Shown piece by piece: positions 1-8,776 of a stretch of DNA of 14,083 nt. A model generated the notes under the pieces. The model saw only the letters and a list, made by a program, of their open reading frames with translations, was not told where the DNA came from and did not search any database. A program made the translations under genes and the position numbers. Every line of letters begins with the position of its first letter. Within the stretch, counting starts at the first letter, position 1. Source of the stretch: CAYXVF01 sp964468125 (GTDB lineage: Bacteria > Myxococcota > XYA12-FULL-58-9 > CAYXVF01); assembly GCA_964468125.1 (NCBI GenBank), contig CAYXVF010000135.1, positions 1 through 14,083 of the forward strand. Direction: 5' to 3'.

Positions 1-613
1 GGAGGTAGGGGCGGATCTCTCGGTGGCCTTTCGGGAAGCGGCGTTCGATCTCTTTCGAGTCGGTGATCGAGGGAAGAATCACGACGTCGTCGCCGTCTCG
101 CCAGTTGGCGGGGGTCGCCACCGAATGGCTATCCGTGAGCTGGAGGGAGTCGATGAGACGAAGGATTTCATCGAAGTTGCGGCCGGTGCTCGCTGGATAG
201 GTCAGGGTGGCGCGGATCTTCTTGTTCCCGTCGATCACGAAGACCGAGCGGACCGTGAGCGTGTTGTCGGCCTCCGGGTGGATCATGTCGTAGAGGGTTG
301 CGACTTTTCGGTCCGAGTCCGCGAGGATGGGGAAGTTGACCTCCGTCGCTTGGGTCTCGTTGATGTCGCCGATCCAGCGCTCGTGATCCTCCACGGGATC
401 GACGCTGAGAGCGATCGCTTTGACGCCTCGCTGCTCGAGCGCCTGGCCGAGCTTGGCGACCGTACCGAGCTCGGTCGTGCACACGGGGGTAAAGTCCTTC
501 GGGTGGGAGAAGAGAACGGCCCAGGAATCGCCGAGCCATTCGTGAAAGCGAATCGTGCCGAGTTGCGAGTTCTGCTCAAAATCCGGGGCGATACTGCCGA
601 TGTGAAGTCCCAC
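1..613 (-). CDS. 1-Cys peroxiredoxin (Prx6-type), 3' end outside window
   Basis: Thiol peroxidase that reduces H2O2 and organic hydroperoxides in the cytoplasm. Read on the minus strand from GTG at 613-611, the protein begins MGLHIGSIAPDFEQ. It carries the peroxidatic motif PKDFTPVCTTE, with Cys45 as peroxidatic cysteine, Thr42 and Pro38 beside it, and the catalytic Arg122 in TVRSVFVID. The stretch VATPANWRDGDDVVILP near residue 165 is typical of the Prx6/1-Cys branch, as opposed to AhpC. No second cysteine occurs in the 204 visible residues, which fits the 1-Cys type. The family is usually about 210-220 residues, so only the last few are missing. The GTG start is preceded by AGGAG with a 6-base spacer. 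No OxyR site was recognised. The gene is divergent from the M24 peptidase. Identity is near certain; the physiological reductant is unknown. Confidence 0.95.
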   Translation of the reverse strand, partial: MGLHIGSIAPDFEQNSQLGTIRFHEWLGDSWAVLFSHPKDFTPVCTTELGTVAKLGQALEQRGVKAIALSVDPVEDHERWIGDINETQATEVNFPILADSDRKVATLYDMIHPEADNTLTVRSVFVIDGNKKIRATLTYPASTGRNFDEILRLIDSLQLTDSHSVATPANWRDGDDVVILPSITDSKEIERRFPKGHREIRPYL

Positions 614-619
614 GTGACG

Positions 620-624
620 CTCCT
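620..624 (-). promoter_or_regulatory. ribosome binding site for the peroxiredoxin
   Basis: On the minus strand AGGAG lies 6 bases before GTG at 613. It decides a non-ATG start: the nearby ATG at 633 is out of frame and meets a stop after three codons. Confidence 0.7.
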
Positions 625-652
625 ACTTATACATGAGTGAGTTTGTTACGTA

Positions 653-681
653 TATATAAGTCTCTCGAATCGCTGCGGCAA
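653..681 (-). promoter_or_regulatory. candidate sigma-70-like promoter of the peroxiredoxin
   Basis: On the minus strand TTGCCG (681-676) is followed after exactly 17 bases by TATATA (658-653), close to the -35/-10 consensus. It sits in a local AT-rich island inside otherwise GC-rich DNA. Transcription would start near 646, giving a leader of about 33 bases before GTG at 613. No comparable plus-strand promoter for the peptidase could be picked out in the same spacer. Confidence 0.45.
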
Positions 682-742
682 GCGCCACCCGCAACAAAGA
701 TGCCGTTGGGCTCAGGCTGACGGGTGGGGTACTCAAAAACCC

Positions 743-2026
743 ATGCAACGACGTGAATTCATGGCCGCCGGCGCTGCCGGGCTCACGGTGGCATGCGCCA
801 CTCGCTCCGTACCCCCGTCCGCTGGGGACCCGGTGCCCGCCCCTGCGGCGAGCGAGCGCTCGTCGCGGTTTTCCCACCTGCGCGGCTTCTGTGACGGGAT
901 TTCCGCTCCCGACGCGGCGGAATATGCCGAACGACAGGAACGCTGCCGCGAGGCACTGCGCGCCGCTGGAGTCGACGCCGTCGCGGTCGAAGCGGGGGTG
1001 AGTCTCGACTATCTCACCGGCGTTCGCTGGCGTCAGAGTGAGCGGCCGCTGCTCTACGTCCTGCCAGTGAAAGGCAGTCCCTTCTGGGTAGGGCCGCATT
1101 TCGAGGAAGGCACGCTGCGTGAGTCCGGCGTTGAAAACGATGAGCTGCGGCTGTGGCACGAACACGAAAGCCCGTACGCGCGAACCCGCCAAGGACTGGC
1201 GGACGCGGGACTGAGCGCCGGCCGCCTCGCTCTCGAGCCGTCCATGCGGTCTTTCGTCGCCGCAGGGTTGCGTTCGAGCGGGATCGAGGTGGTGGTCGAG
1301 CACGACGTCGTTTCTGAATGTCGCATGCGCAAGAGTGCTTCCGAGCTCGCTCGATTGCGCCGCGCGAACGAGGCCACGAAGGCCGCGCTCGCCGCCGCGG
1401 CGAAGCATGTACAGGAGGGCATGTCCGAAGCAGACCTCGGATCGCTGATCCGCGAAGCACAGACCGAGGCGGGGCTCGAAAGCATCTGGACGCTCGTGGC
1501 CTTTGGCGATGCGGCGGCGTATCCGCACGGCACGCGCGAGAAGCATCCGCTGCGCAAGGGCGAGCTAATCCTCGTCGACACCGGCGGAAAACTGCACGGC
1601 TACAGCTCGGACATCACGCGCACCTGGCCCTTTGGTCCTGTCTCCGCCGAGCAGAGGAAGGCCTGGGAGACGGTGCTCGCCGCCCAAACACGGGCGCTCG
1701 ACGGCTATCGCGCGGGACTCGCGCCCGAGAAGGCCGACGCATTGGCCCGCGGAGTGGTCGACGGCGCTGGCTACGGAGACGCCTACCAGGCGTTCAGTCA
1801 TCGTCTGGGCCACGGGATCGGGATGGAGGTGCACGAGCATCCCTACGTCGTGCGCGGAAACGCCCGAGCTTTTAAACCGGGGAATACGATGTCCAACGAG
1901 CCGGGGATCTACCTTCGGGGGAAGCTAGGCGTCCGAATCGAAGACATCGTCGCCATCCGCGACGATGGACCCGAGGTGTTTGGCCCCCGCGCCGTGTCCT
2001 TGGAGGACCCGTTCGGCGAAGGTTGA
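743..2026 (+). CDS. exported M24 metallopeptidase (Xaa-Pro aminopeptidase-like)
   Basis: Predicted dinuclear-metal aminopeptidase of the pita-bread fold that removes an N-terminal residue, commonly before proline. The 427-residue protein has a creatinase-type N-terminal domain (about 60-195) and an M24 domain (about 200-420). All five metal ligands are visible: Asp279 (LVDTGG), Asp290 (SSDITRTW), His357 (GHGIG), Glu386 (NEPGIY) and Glu400 (RIEDIV). His262 in PHG matches the conserved substrate-side histidine. The N-terminus QRREFMAAGAAGLTVACA has twin arginines and a short hydrophobic stretch ending at Cys18. This suggests Tat export and possibly lipidation, although Thr at -3 is a poor lipobox residue. 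The twin arginines support the first ATG; the upstream GGGTGGGG is about 13 bases away, a weak ribosome site. Folding before export would suit a metalloenzyme loaded in the cytoplasm. Exact substrate unknown. Confidence 0.9.
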   Translation: MQRREFMAAGAAGLTVACATRSVPPSAGDPVPAPAASERSSRFSHLRGFCDGISAPDAAEYAERQERCREALRAAGVDAVAVEAGVSLDYLTGVRWRQSERPLLYVLPVKGSPFWVGPHFEEGTLRESGVENDELRLWHEHESPYARTRQGLADAGLSAGRLALEPSMRSFVAAGLRSSGIEVVVEHDVVSECRMRKSASELARLRRANEATKAALAAAAKHVQEGMSEADLGSLIREAQTEAGLESIWTLVAFGDAAAYPHGTREKHPLRKGELILVDTGGKLHGYSSDITRTWPFGPVSAEQRKAWETVLAAQTRALDGYRAGLAPEKADALARGVVDGAGYGDAYQAFSHRLGHGIGMEVHEHPYVVRGNARAFKPGNTMSNEPGIYLRGKLGVRIEDIVAIRDDGPEVFGPRAVSLEDPFGEG

Positions 2027-2102
2027 GACCCCTGACCCGTTTGGGGTGGAAGAGAGTAGTCGACGGCGGACCTTCGGATATGGCTATCTAATCGGTCTCG
2101 CA

Positions 2103-5100
2103 ATGGGCTCCGAGGGTGTGTCAGCATTGGGAGCGGGTGGAGCGCCCGCCACCGAGCCCGCGAGCGCGGATGCGATCACTGAAGCGCCTGCCGCCACCGA
2201 GGCCCTCGAGTCTGCACCCACCGACACTTTGGTTGCCCGACCCGTTGAAGGTGTCGATACCCCGACGCCCAGAGCTGAGCTTCTCCCCGCCGAAGCCGCT
2301 CCGAACGCTCGCCTCCTCGCCCGGGTTGGAGGGGCGTACATTCTCGAGTCCGACCTCGAAGAGGCGATTCACACTCCCGATCTCGAGTTAACCCTCGATT
2401 CCTTGGTCAGCATCTACGCCGACGAGCACCACCTCCCCCCCCGTGGTGTCGAGGAAATCCCTGAGTTCTACGAGCGCATACTCGATGAGTTGCCGGAGCC
2501 TGCTCGTGAGCAGCTTCGCGGTGAGTGGAACCAGGTCGTCGACACTGCCCTCGATCGCGCGCTCGTAGACATGGTGGATCAGATGGCCTTGCGCCAATGG
2601 ACGTCGAGTGACGACGGCGATCCCTGGTCGCTGCGTACCCGTGCGGCACAGCAGATCGGGGAGGAGCTAGGCGCGCATTCGGAGAGCACGGAAGTCCAGA
2701 ACGAGCTCAATGCGCGTCTGGATGCGGAGCTCTACCGCGCAATCTGGGCGCCTCATGAGCGCGCCTTCGTTCGGGCCACCGAAGGCTGGTCGGACGACGA
2801 CCGCGCGGTCCTTCGCGATCACCTCACCAGTCTCTACGCAGAAGAGCATGGCCTTCGAGCCGCTTGGGTCATCGCTGGACAGCTCGAGAGCGGCGGAGAT
2901 GCCCGGGGGTTGACCGAGCTGATCGCGTCGACTGGTGCGCTCCAGTGGACCGCAGGCGAGGTAGCCGGAGCGGCCATGCGCCCGGAGCTCGCAGGTTTTC
3001 GAGACCGTTTGCTCGCGACTGCCGGCGCCGAGGACGTATGGCTCGACGGAGATCGTACGCTCATTGTCCGCGCCGAGAACGGACGAATTGTTGCGGAGCT
3101 GAGTGCTGAGCGCGATCCAGCGCGGGAGCGGCTGGTGCAGCGCATCCGGTCCGGTGACTTTCGGCCGGTTTGGGTGGCGCAAGAAGGCGGGCCGAGGCTC
3201 GTGTTGGCTGGTTCCGGGGAGCTCTCCGAAGATGAGGCTCGTGTTGCACCTGGTCTCGTTGACGACATCGCTCGCGAATTGAATCGGCGCGCCGCGGAAA
3301 TCGTTCCGCGCGTGTGGACCACGCCAGAGCTGGTTCCAGAGAGCGAGCGGGCGTTGCTCTTCTCGTCGCCGGCTGGGCGCCTCGCGGGGCGTCGCGCGAT
3401 TTACGAGGCGACTCGACGCGACATCTCCCAGGAAGCGGAGGACGAGCTCGGTCCCGCCGTGGTAGAGTCTCGGCTGCGAGCGGGACAATCACTCGAGGTT
3501 GACACTCCAACCGGGGAAGAGCTGACCGGCTTTTTGTCGCGGGTTCGGCTGCTCCTGCGTGCGACCGACGGGGCAACGCTCGCGCACGCAGTTGAGGTGC
3601 CGCTCGACGCGGGAGTGCCCCTGGGGCGAGAGCCGCGGGAAGCGCTGGCGCTCGCGCAGAATCTCGCGATACATGCCGGCGTGCTCGCAGCGGACACGGA
3701 CCTCGGTGTCATGGACGAAGCCACCGCGGGACTGTTGGAAGAATTCCGATCGGGAGAGCATCAAGCGCGCATCACACCCGAAGGGCTGCGTGACTTCACC
3801 GTAGCTCTCGCCGAAGAAGGCCGCTTTCGCGAGGTCATTCTGGGCGAGCTCATCGCTACCCATCCGATCCTTCGCCATGCGCAGAGCGAAGGCGCAGAGC
3901 TCGACCCCGTTCATCTGGTGAACGCCTATATGAACGAGCAAGGGGTTTCGGAGCGCACCCTCGCTCGGCCCGACGCTGAGTTCCTGGCAGCCCTCACGGA
4001 AAGCCGAGCGCTTCCATTTGACCCGGAGCTTGCGCGACGGGCAATGAACCGCGCATCGGTCTTACCTCCGACCTCGGAAGCCATGCTGAGGAACTTTTTG
4101 GCCGCCCGCGCGACCGGAAGCCACGGTCGCCCACCCGTCGTTGAGATTGCAGTCCCTAGTGCGACGTCTCGGGAGGAGATGCGCCGGAGGCTCGAGGTTC
4201 TAGCGAGCCCCGCGGTGGAGCGATCCTTCGACCCAACGGATTTGCCAGAGCTCGCTCGCTTTGAGCCTGTCGCCGGGCTGAGGCTCGCGCTGGCGCAAGT
4301 CATGGACCGAGCGCCACCGATCGATGGCGCGGGAGTGGTCGAATCCGTGCTCACCGCGGACGAGCTACGCGAGCTTGCCGGACTCGTCGCCGATCGACTG
4401 ACGCCGCAGGAACGCGCGTGGTTCTCGGAGGTTGCGGGTGAGGTGGAACGTGGAGAGCGCGTGATTCACTCCTTCGGACGCACAGAAGACGAAGGTGGGC
4501 GAGCCGAGGCATTCGTGTCTCGCACGTTACGGCAAATGGCGGAGAATGTTCGGGTCTCTACGGCCCCCTATGTACCAGGTCCGCGGCCATCGGGTGCTCG
4601 GAGTGATCTTCGAGAGGCGCTCGAGTTCATTCGCGGTGAGACCATTCCTATTCCACTTCTCGCGCGGGTTCGGGCCAGGGACATCGATCGTCTCGTCGAG
4701 ATCACCGACCGGTTGAACCGTGACATCGTTGCGCTCGAATCAGTGGCCACTCAGATGACCGAGCATGCCGCCGTGGCACGGGCACGCGAGTTCGTTGCGA
4801 CCGTAGACGCGCAACGAGACCGGTTGATCGCCTTGCGCGCGGAGCTCGAAGGGGAGCACGTGGAGCTTCTCGTCCGCGAGGGACGTCTCGTCCCGCCGGA
4901 ACGTGCCTCCGACATCGATGCCGCGGAGCTCGAGGCCACTTTATTCGAGGCGGCGAGGGTCGCCCGCGCGCTCGAGGCTGCTCGCGCCGTCGCGCCTTCT
5001 GAGCGGACTGCGCGCGTCTTGGGGCGACTGACAGAAACGCTCCAGCGACCGATTCTTCCGACCGACACGGTGGTGCCAAACGCAGTGGACGACTGGCGGG

Positions 5101-8100
5101 TGCTGGAGGTGGCGCTCGAGAGCGGCGCAGACCCCGCATCCATCGACCCCAGTGCGATTTCGATCGATGGTGCGTTCATTCGACACGTCCTCGAGCATCA
5201 CGCGGACGCCCTCGGTCGACCGATTTTTCAGACTGTCCTTCAGGGTTTTCCGAGCGAGCTACCCGGTCCCCAGCGTGCGCGCGAGCTACTTCAACGTGTC
5301 AGCGAGGAGATGGATGCAGGGGTGCGAGAGCCGTGGGAGACACTCAATGTGACGCTCGCCGACCTCGATGCTGACGACCGCAGCGCAAAGCTCGTCTCGC
5401 AGGCCGCGCTTCGCGCGGTGAGTGGTGCCGAGGGGCCTGGGCCGTCTCGTGAAATGGCGGTGGCGAACGAGATTCTCGATCGCGTGGTGCAGGCGCACCG
5501 TAGCCTGCCGAGCCAGCTCAATGCGCGCATGGTGCAAGCCGGCTTCCTCCCGTTGAATCTCGAGACGCTCAGACAGACGGAATACCAGGCGGAGAGTTTG
5601 GGCGCCCTGCTTGCGTTCGCTCGGAGGAGCATCGAAAGCCTCGACGCCGGCTCCGAGCTGCGCGCCTCACTCGAACACGCCGAGTCGGCTCTTGCCGCGG
5701 CGTCCGCGCTCGGGCGCTCGGTGGCCTTCGATGACCTCGAAGACCCAGAGGCCTCAGCGGCGCTAGCGCTTCTTGCGGAGGTAGGCGGCGCGGCGGGGTC
5801 CTCCGGCGCGATGAGCACCTTTGACTTCGCGGCGATGCTCGGAGACCGCCAGCGCTTGCTGGTCCGACGCCCGCTCTCTGAAGGTGACCAGGCTTTGGAC
5901 GAGCTCGACTGGCGGGGGCTCGTTGCACGCGTGGGACAGCGGGCACGAACCCGTGACGACATTGCCGATGGTCTAGAGAGCTGGAGTGAAAGTGCTCAGT
6001 TTCGCTGGGACCGTGCTGCGGAAACCACCGGCGCGGCTTTTGCGATGGTTCGCCAGTTCGGAGTGACGCTCCTGCGCGGCGATCTCTATGTCGCCCCTGG
6101 GGCCGCTACGTCGCAGCGGGCCGCGGTGGAAGCACGCACGGATGATCCCATGGTGCTCGAGCGCGCCCAGCAGCAGCAAGAAGAAGCGTTTACTGCCGCC
6201 GCCGAGGCGGCCGGCGGTGTGGTGGGTACCTTCAATCCGGCCGCCTATGTCGCCGACGTCATCAACGACCTCAGCAGCGGGCAACTCGATATCGCCCTGG
6301 GCAAGGGCCTCGCGTATGCACCGGTGGTCGTAGGGTCCGGACTGTTGATCGCGGGCGCCGCACGGGAAGCCCTGAGGCGTGCAGAAACGGGAGCGCGCAT
6401 TGGCGCGGAGCAGGCGGGGATCCTTCCTAGGCAAGAACGACTCCGTGTCGTTGCGGTTGGCACCGAGCGTGTCTATAGCGAGAGTCTGGAGGAGGCGCGA
6501 CGCGGTAGTCGTCCCGGACGAATGCTGGCCCATACGGGGTCGCGATTGATTCAGGCATCGGGGCACGTGCTCAATCCTGTGAGCTGGGTGCGGGAGCCCG
6601 CACGAGCCATTGCGTCGAGCACGAACCTCGCGATGCGTTCCATGGGCGTCGGCCGCTACGTCCGTATCGATCCCAACAACACGGGTTCAGTACGACTCCC
6701 CGCCTCGGTTGGCGAATGGGCCGCACGAACGTCCGAGGGGAGCTTGCGCCTTCAGGTCTTTGACCGGACGCGGTCGCGTGTATTGACCGTGCCGAATTTA
6801 CTGTTCCACGAAGTCCGTGATTCGGGTCGGATTCCGACAGATGCGGCGAATCGACTCGGCCTCACGAGCGCGGAGTTGCGAAGACTCTCACCCGCTCTCC
6901 AGTCGATCGCTCGGCAGATCCCCGCGGCCTGGCCTGCGGTGATCCAGCCTCTGCCTTCTCTGAGAGAGCTCTCAGAGCGGCCCGCCCAGCGCCGCGAGTG
7001 GGTGATTCAACGCGATGGGCGCAAGGTACGGGTCACGCTGCAAAACTTGGAGCTGTTGCGTTTCATTGATGCAAGTGGAAACCCGGCGCGTTTTGAACGT
7101 GAGCTGCGACGCTTTTCCATGAGTGGCCATGGGGAGGCGGTGCGAGCGGTCGTAGCGCCCTATGCCCATCTCCCGCGGGGTGAGATTGGTCATCAGCGCC
7201 GCGTGGCGGGCTTGCTCTCGACCGGTCAGCGCGGGCTGAATCTCGCGAGCGGCGCGAGGCGCAATCCTAGCGTGGTGGGCTCCGCCGATTTTTCTGTGAC
7301 ACGCACCCCTGAGGCCGCGCTCGGAGACGGCGAGGAGGGCGATCGCGCTGGTCTGCGCGCGCGAGAGCGAGCGCTCTCGGTGTTGGAGGAACGGCTGCGC
7401 TCGACGGAGCTCTCCGAAGAAGCGCGCGCGAGCTTGTTGGCACAGGTAGACGAGCACCGACGGGCACTTGGTGAGCCGGGGCAGGGCAGCTCGCGCGCGG
7501 AGCGGGCTCAGCGTGCCTGGCTGAGAGCGAGATGTGCGACGATCCGCCTCGAAGAGGAGTTGCGCTCGCAAGGATTCCGTCAGGTGGCGGCCCGAATCAC
7601 GCGCGCTCGGTTGAACGACCTGTCGCAGGAATTTCGTGGTACGGGCTTCTACGTGGTGGTTGCGGTTGCGGGACAGCAATTCCTCGTAGATTTGGGCGAG
7701 ACACTGAATGATGAATCGCTCGACACGATCGATTCGGCCGCCGAGATCGCAAAGGACAGCGCCGTGCTCGCGGGCACGATTGCCGGTGGTGCCGCGGCGT
7801 TCTCCGTGCTCAACCGCGTGGCTCCCCGCGTTGCCCAGTTTGCTGGCCGCGCCGGTCTCGCCTCTTTGCTCTTGGGGGCGGAGAGCCTGATCGAGGCTTC
7901 TGCAGATGCGCTCGGGGGGTATGCGAATCCCCTCGATGCAATGCACTACTGGCGCGACCTCGGAATCCCGGAAGCGGGGTTCTTGAAGATCGATCCCGAT
8001 CGTTTCGAGCAGCCGTGGCTCGGCTATGACCCGTCGAACGACATTGCGACGATGCGCGCTGGCAACTCTGGGAGCCACCCCACCGCGCGCGGTCATTACT

Positions 8101-8762
8101 GGTATTTCAATCCCGAATCCGAGCTTCATCAGCGATTGCGTCGGCTCTTTCCAAACGAAGAGCGCACGCCGGTGCGACGCCCGAGCCTCCCGGAGCTGGC
8201 GGCCCTCGAGAGCTATCGTGAGCCGGTGCATCGTACGGTCACCTTCGTCGAACGCGTGCCGGAATTCGTCGAGGCCGGTTTGCTTCCGGAGGAGCTGCTC
8301 GCTGACGCCACCGTGGACTTTGAGAGCTTTGAGGCCGATGCGCGAGAACGCGCCCGGTCGATCGTCATGCGCGCAGAGGTGGAAGACGGCGAAGACTTCT
8401 TCAGCATAAACGCGCGTGAGCTTCGTCGTATGCTCGCCCGATACGAGCGGTTCGGTGCCCTCGACCCACAGCAAAGAGAGATGCTCGTCGAACGCAACGA
8501 AGAGATCTTGGCGCAATCCGAGCGCTGGTCCTTCGTGGTGAGTCGCATGGGTATCTCGGCGGAACAGAAGCAGGAGGCGTTGACCCAGATGGTTGTCAAC
8601 GCGGCGTCGAACGTGTATGCAAATTATCTACTTTACCGCGCGGTTCATTCGCATGCAGCGAGGCCTCCGCCACTGATAAGACCGCTCGACGCCGTCAATG
8701 AAATCGATGACTTCTACACCCATGCCTTCGGATTCGTCGACGCCGACGGAGCCGATTTCTAG
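2103..8762 (+). CDS. giant unrecognised protein (about 2,219 residues), mostly helical
   Basis: No family was recognised. From ATG 2103 the protein opens with an Ala/Pro/Glu/Thr-rich segment (residues 10-65), then long charged, helix-favouring stretches. A motif of the form L-x-x-x-Y-x-x-E-x-x-(L/V) recurs near residues 101, 241 and 605. Residues about 514-569 loosely resemble a peptidoglycan-binding-1 repeat, too weak to call. Two Gly/Ala-rich hydrophobic regions, about 1370-1420 and 1885-1930, could insert in a membrane or act as the hydrophobic hairpins seen in toxin delivery proteins. Only one cysteine (Cys1811) is present. The start is uncertain: no good ribosome site precedes 2103, and GTG 2046 in the same frame would add an RRxF-containing, signal-like N-terminus. 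The frame is open even earlier, inside the peptidase gene. The stop is followed after 14 bases by the next gene, implying co-transcription. Function unknown. Confidence 0.85.
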   Translation: MGSEGVSALGAGGAPATEPASADAITEAPAATEALESAPTDTLVARPVEGVDTPTPRAELLPAEAAPNARLLARVGGAYILESDLEEAIHTPDLELTLDSLVSIYADEHHLPPRGVEEIPEFYERILDELPEPAREQLRGEWNQVVDTALDRALVDMVDQMALRQWTSSDDGDPWSLRTRAAQQIGEELGAHSESTEVQNELNARLDAELYRAIWAPHERAFVRATEGWSDDDRAVLRDHLTSLYAEEHGLRAAWVIAGQLESGGDARGLTELIASTGALQWTAGEVAGAAMRPELAGFRDRLLATAGAEDVWLDGDRTLIVRAENGRIVAELSAERDPARERLVQRIRSGDFRPVWVAQEGGPRLVLAGSGELSEDEARVAPGLVDDIARELNRRAAEIVPRVWTTPELVPESERALLFSSPAGRLAGRRAIYEATRRDISQEAEDELGPAVVESRLRAGQSLEVDTPTGEELTGFLSRVRLLLRATDGATLAHAVEVPLDAGVPLGREPREALALAQNLAIHAGVLAADTDLGVMDEATAGLLEEFRSGEHQARITPEGLRDFTVALAEEGRFREVILGELIATHPILRHAQSEGAELDPVHLVNAYMNEQGVSERTLARPDAEFLAALTESRALPFDPELARRAMNRASVLPPTSEAMLRNFLAARATGSHGRPPVVEIAVPSATSREEMRRRLEVLASPAVERSFDPTDLPELARFEPVAGLRLALAQVMDRAPPIDGAGVVESVLTADELRELAGLVADRLTPQERAWFSEVAGEVERGERVIHSFGRTEDEGGRAEAFVSRTLRQMAENVRVSTAPYVPGPRPSGARSDLREALEFIRGETIPIPLLARVRARDIDRLVEITDRLNRDIVALESVATQMTEHAAVARAREFVATVDAQRDRLIALRAELEGEHVELLVREGRLVPPERASDIDAAELEATLFEAARVARALEAARAVAPSERTARVLGRLTETLQRPILPTDTVVPNAVDDWRVLEVALESGADPASIDPSAISIDGAFIRHVLEHHADALGRPIFQTVLQGFPSELPGPQRARELLQRVSEEMDAGVREPWETLNVTLADLDADDRSAKLVSQAALRAVSGAEGPGPSREMAVANEILDRVVQAHRSLPSQLNARMVQAGFLPLNLETLRQTEYQAESLGALLAFARRSIESLDAGSELRASLEHAESALAAASALGRSVAFDDLEDPEASAALALLAEVGGAAGSSGAMSTFDFAAMLGDRQRLLVRRPLSEGDQALDELDWRGLVARVGQRARTRDDIADGLESWSESAQFRWDRAAETTGAAFAMVRQFGVTLLRGDLYVAPGAATSQRAAVEARTDDPMVLERAQQQQEEAFTAAAEAAGGVVGTFNPAAYVADVINDLSSGQLDIALGKGLAYAPVVVGSGLLIAGAAREALRRAETGARIGAEQAGILPRQERLRVVAVGTERVYSESLEEARRGSRPGRMLAHTGSRLIQASGHVLNPVSWVREPARAIASSTNLAMRSMGVGRYVRIDPNNTGSVRLPASVGEWAARTSEGSLRLQVFDRTRSRVLTVPNLLFHEVRDSGRIPTDAANRLGLTSAELRRLSPALQSIARQIPAAWPAVIQPLPSLRELSERPAQRREWVIQRDGRKVRVTLQNLELLRFIDASGNPARFERELRRFSMSGHGEAVRAVVAPYAHLPRGEIGHQRRVAGLLSTGQRGLNLASGARRNPSVVGSADFSVTRTPEAALGDGEEGDRAGLRARERALSVLEERLRSTELSEEARASLLAQVDEHRRALGEPGQGSSRAERAQRAWLRARCATIRLEEELRSQGFRQVAARITRARLNDLSQEFRGTGFYVVVAVAGQQFLVDLGETLNDESLDTIDSAAEIAKDSAVLAGTIAGGAAAFSVLNRVAPRVAQFAGRAGLASLLLGAESLIEASADALGGYANPLDAMHYWRDLGIPEAGFLKIDPDRFEQPWLGYDPSNDIATMRAGNSGSHPTARGHYWYFNPESELHQRLRRLFPNEERTPVRRPSLPELAALESYREPVHRTVTFVERVPEFVEAGLLPEELLADATVDFESFEADARERARSIVMRAEVEDGEDFFSINARELRRMLARYERFGALDPQQREMLVERNEEILAQSERWSFVVSRMGISAEQKQEALTQMVVNAASNVYANYLLYRAVHSHAARPPPLIRPLDAVNEIDDFYTHAFGFVDADGADF

Positions 8763-8768
8763 TAGGAG
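8763..8768 (+). promoter_or_regulatory. ribosome binding site for the 97-residue protein
   Basis: TAGGAG begins on the base right after the giant gene's stop codon and lies 8 bases before ATG 8777. It supports both the start and translation of this small gene as part of the operon. Confidence 0.65.
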
Positions 8769-8776
8769 CCCGTAGC

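Noticed and set aside
23..640. 205-codon plus-strand open frame over the peroxiredoxin
   Set aside because: It lies entirely antisense to a clear 1-Cys peroxiredoxin and has no recognisable features; an open shadow frame is common in GC-rich DNA.
2298..2376. SurA-like N-terminal pattern (ARVGGAYILESDLEEA) in the giant protein
   Set aside because: Only a short stretch matches by eye, with no parvulin domain after it; chance resemblance is likely.
3642..3810. Peptidoglycan-binding-1-like stretch in the giant protein
   Set aside because: The spacing around GVMDEATAGLLEEFR is suggestive, but the flanking hydrophobic pattern of the domain is incomplete, so no domain is called.
6972..8516. 514-codon minus-strand open frame inside the giant gene
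   Set aside because: Its composition is rich in Arg and His with no domain, and it is the antisense shadow of a continuous sense frame.
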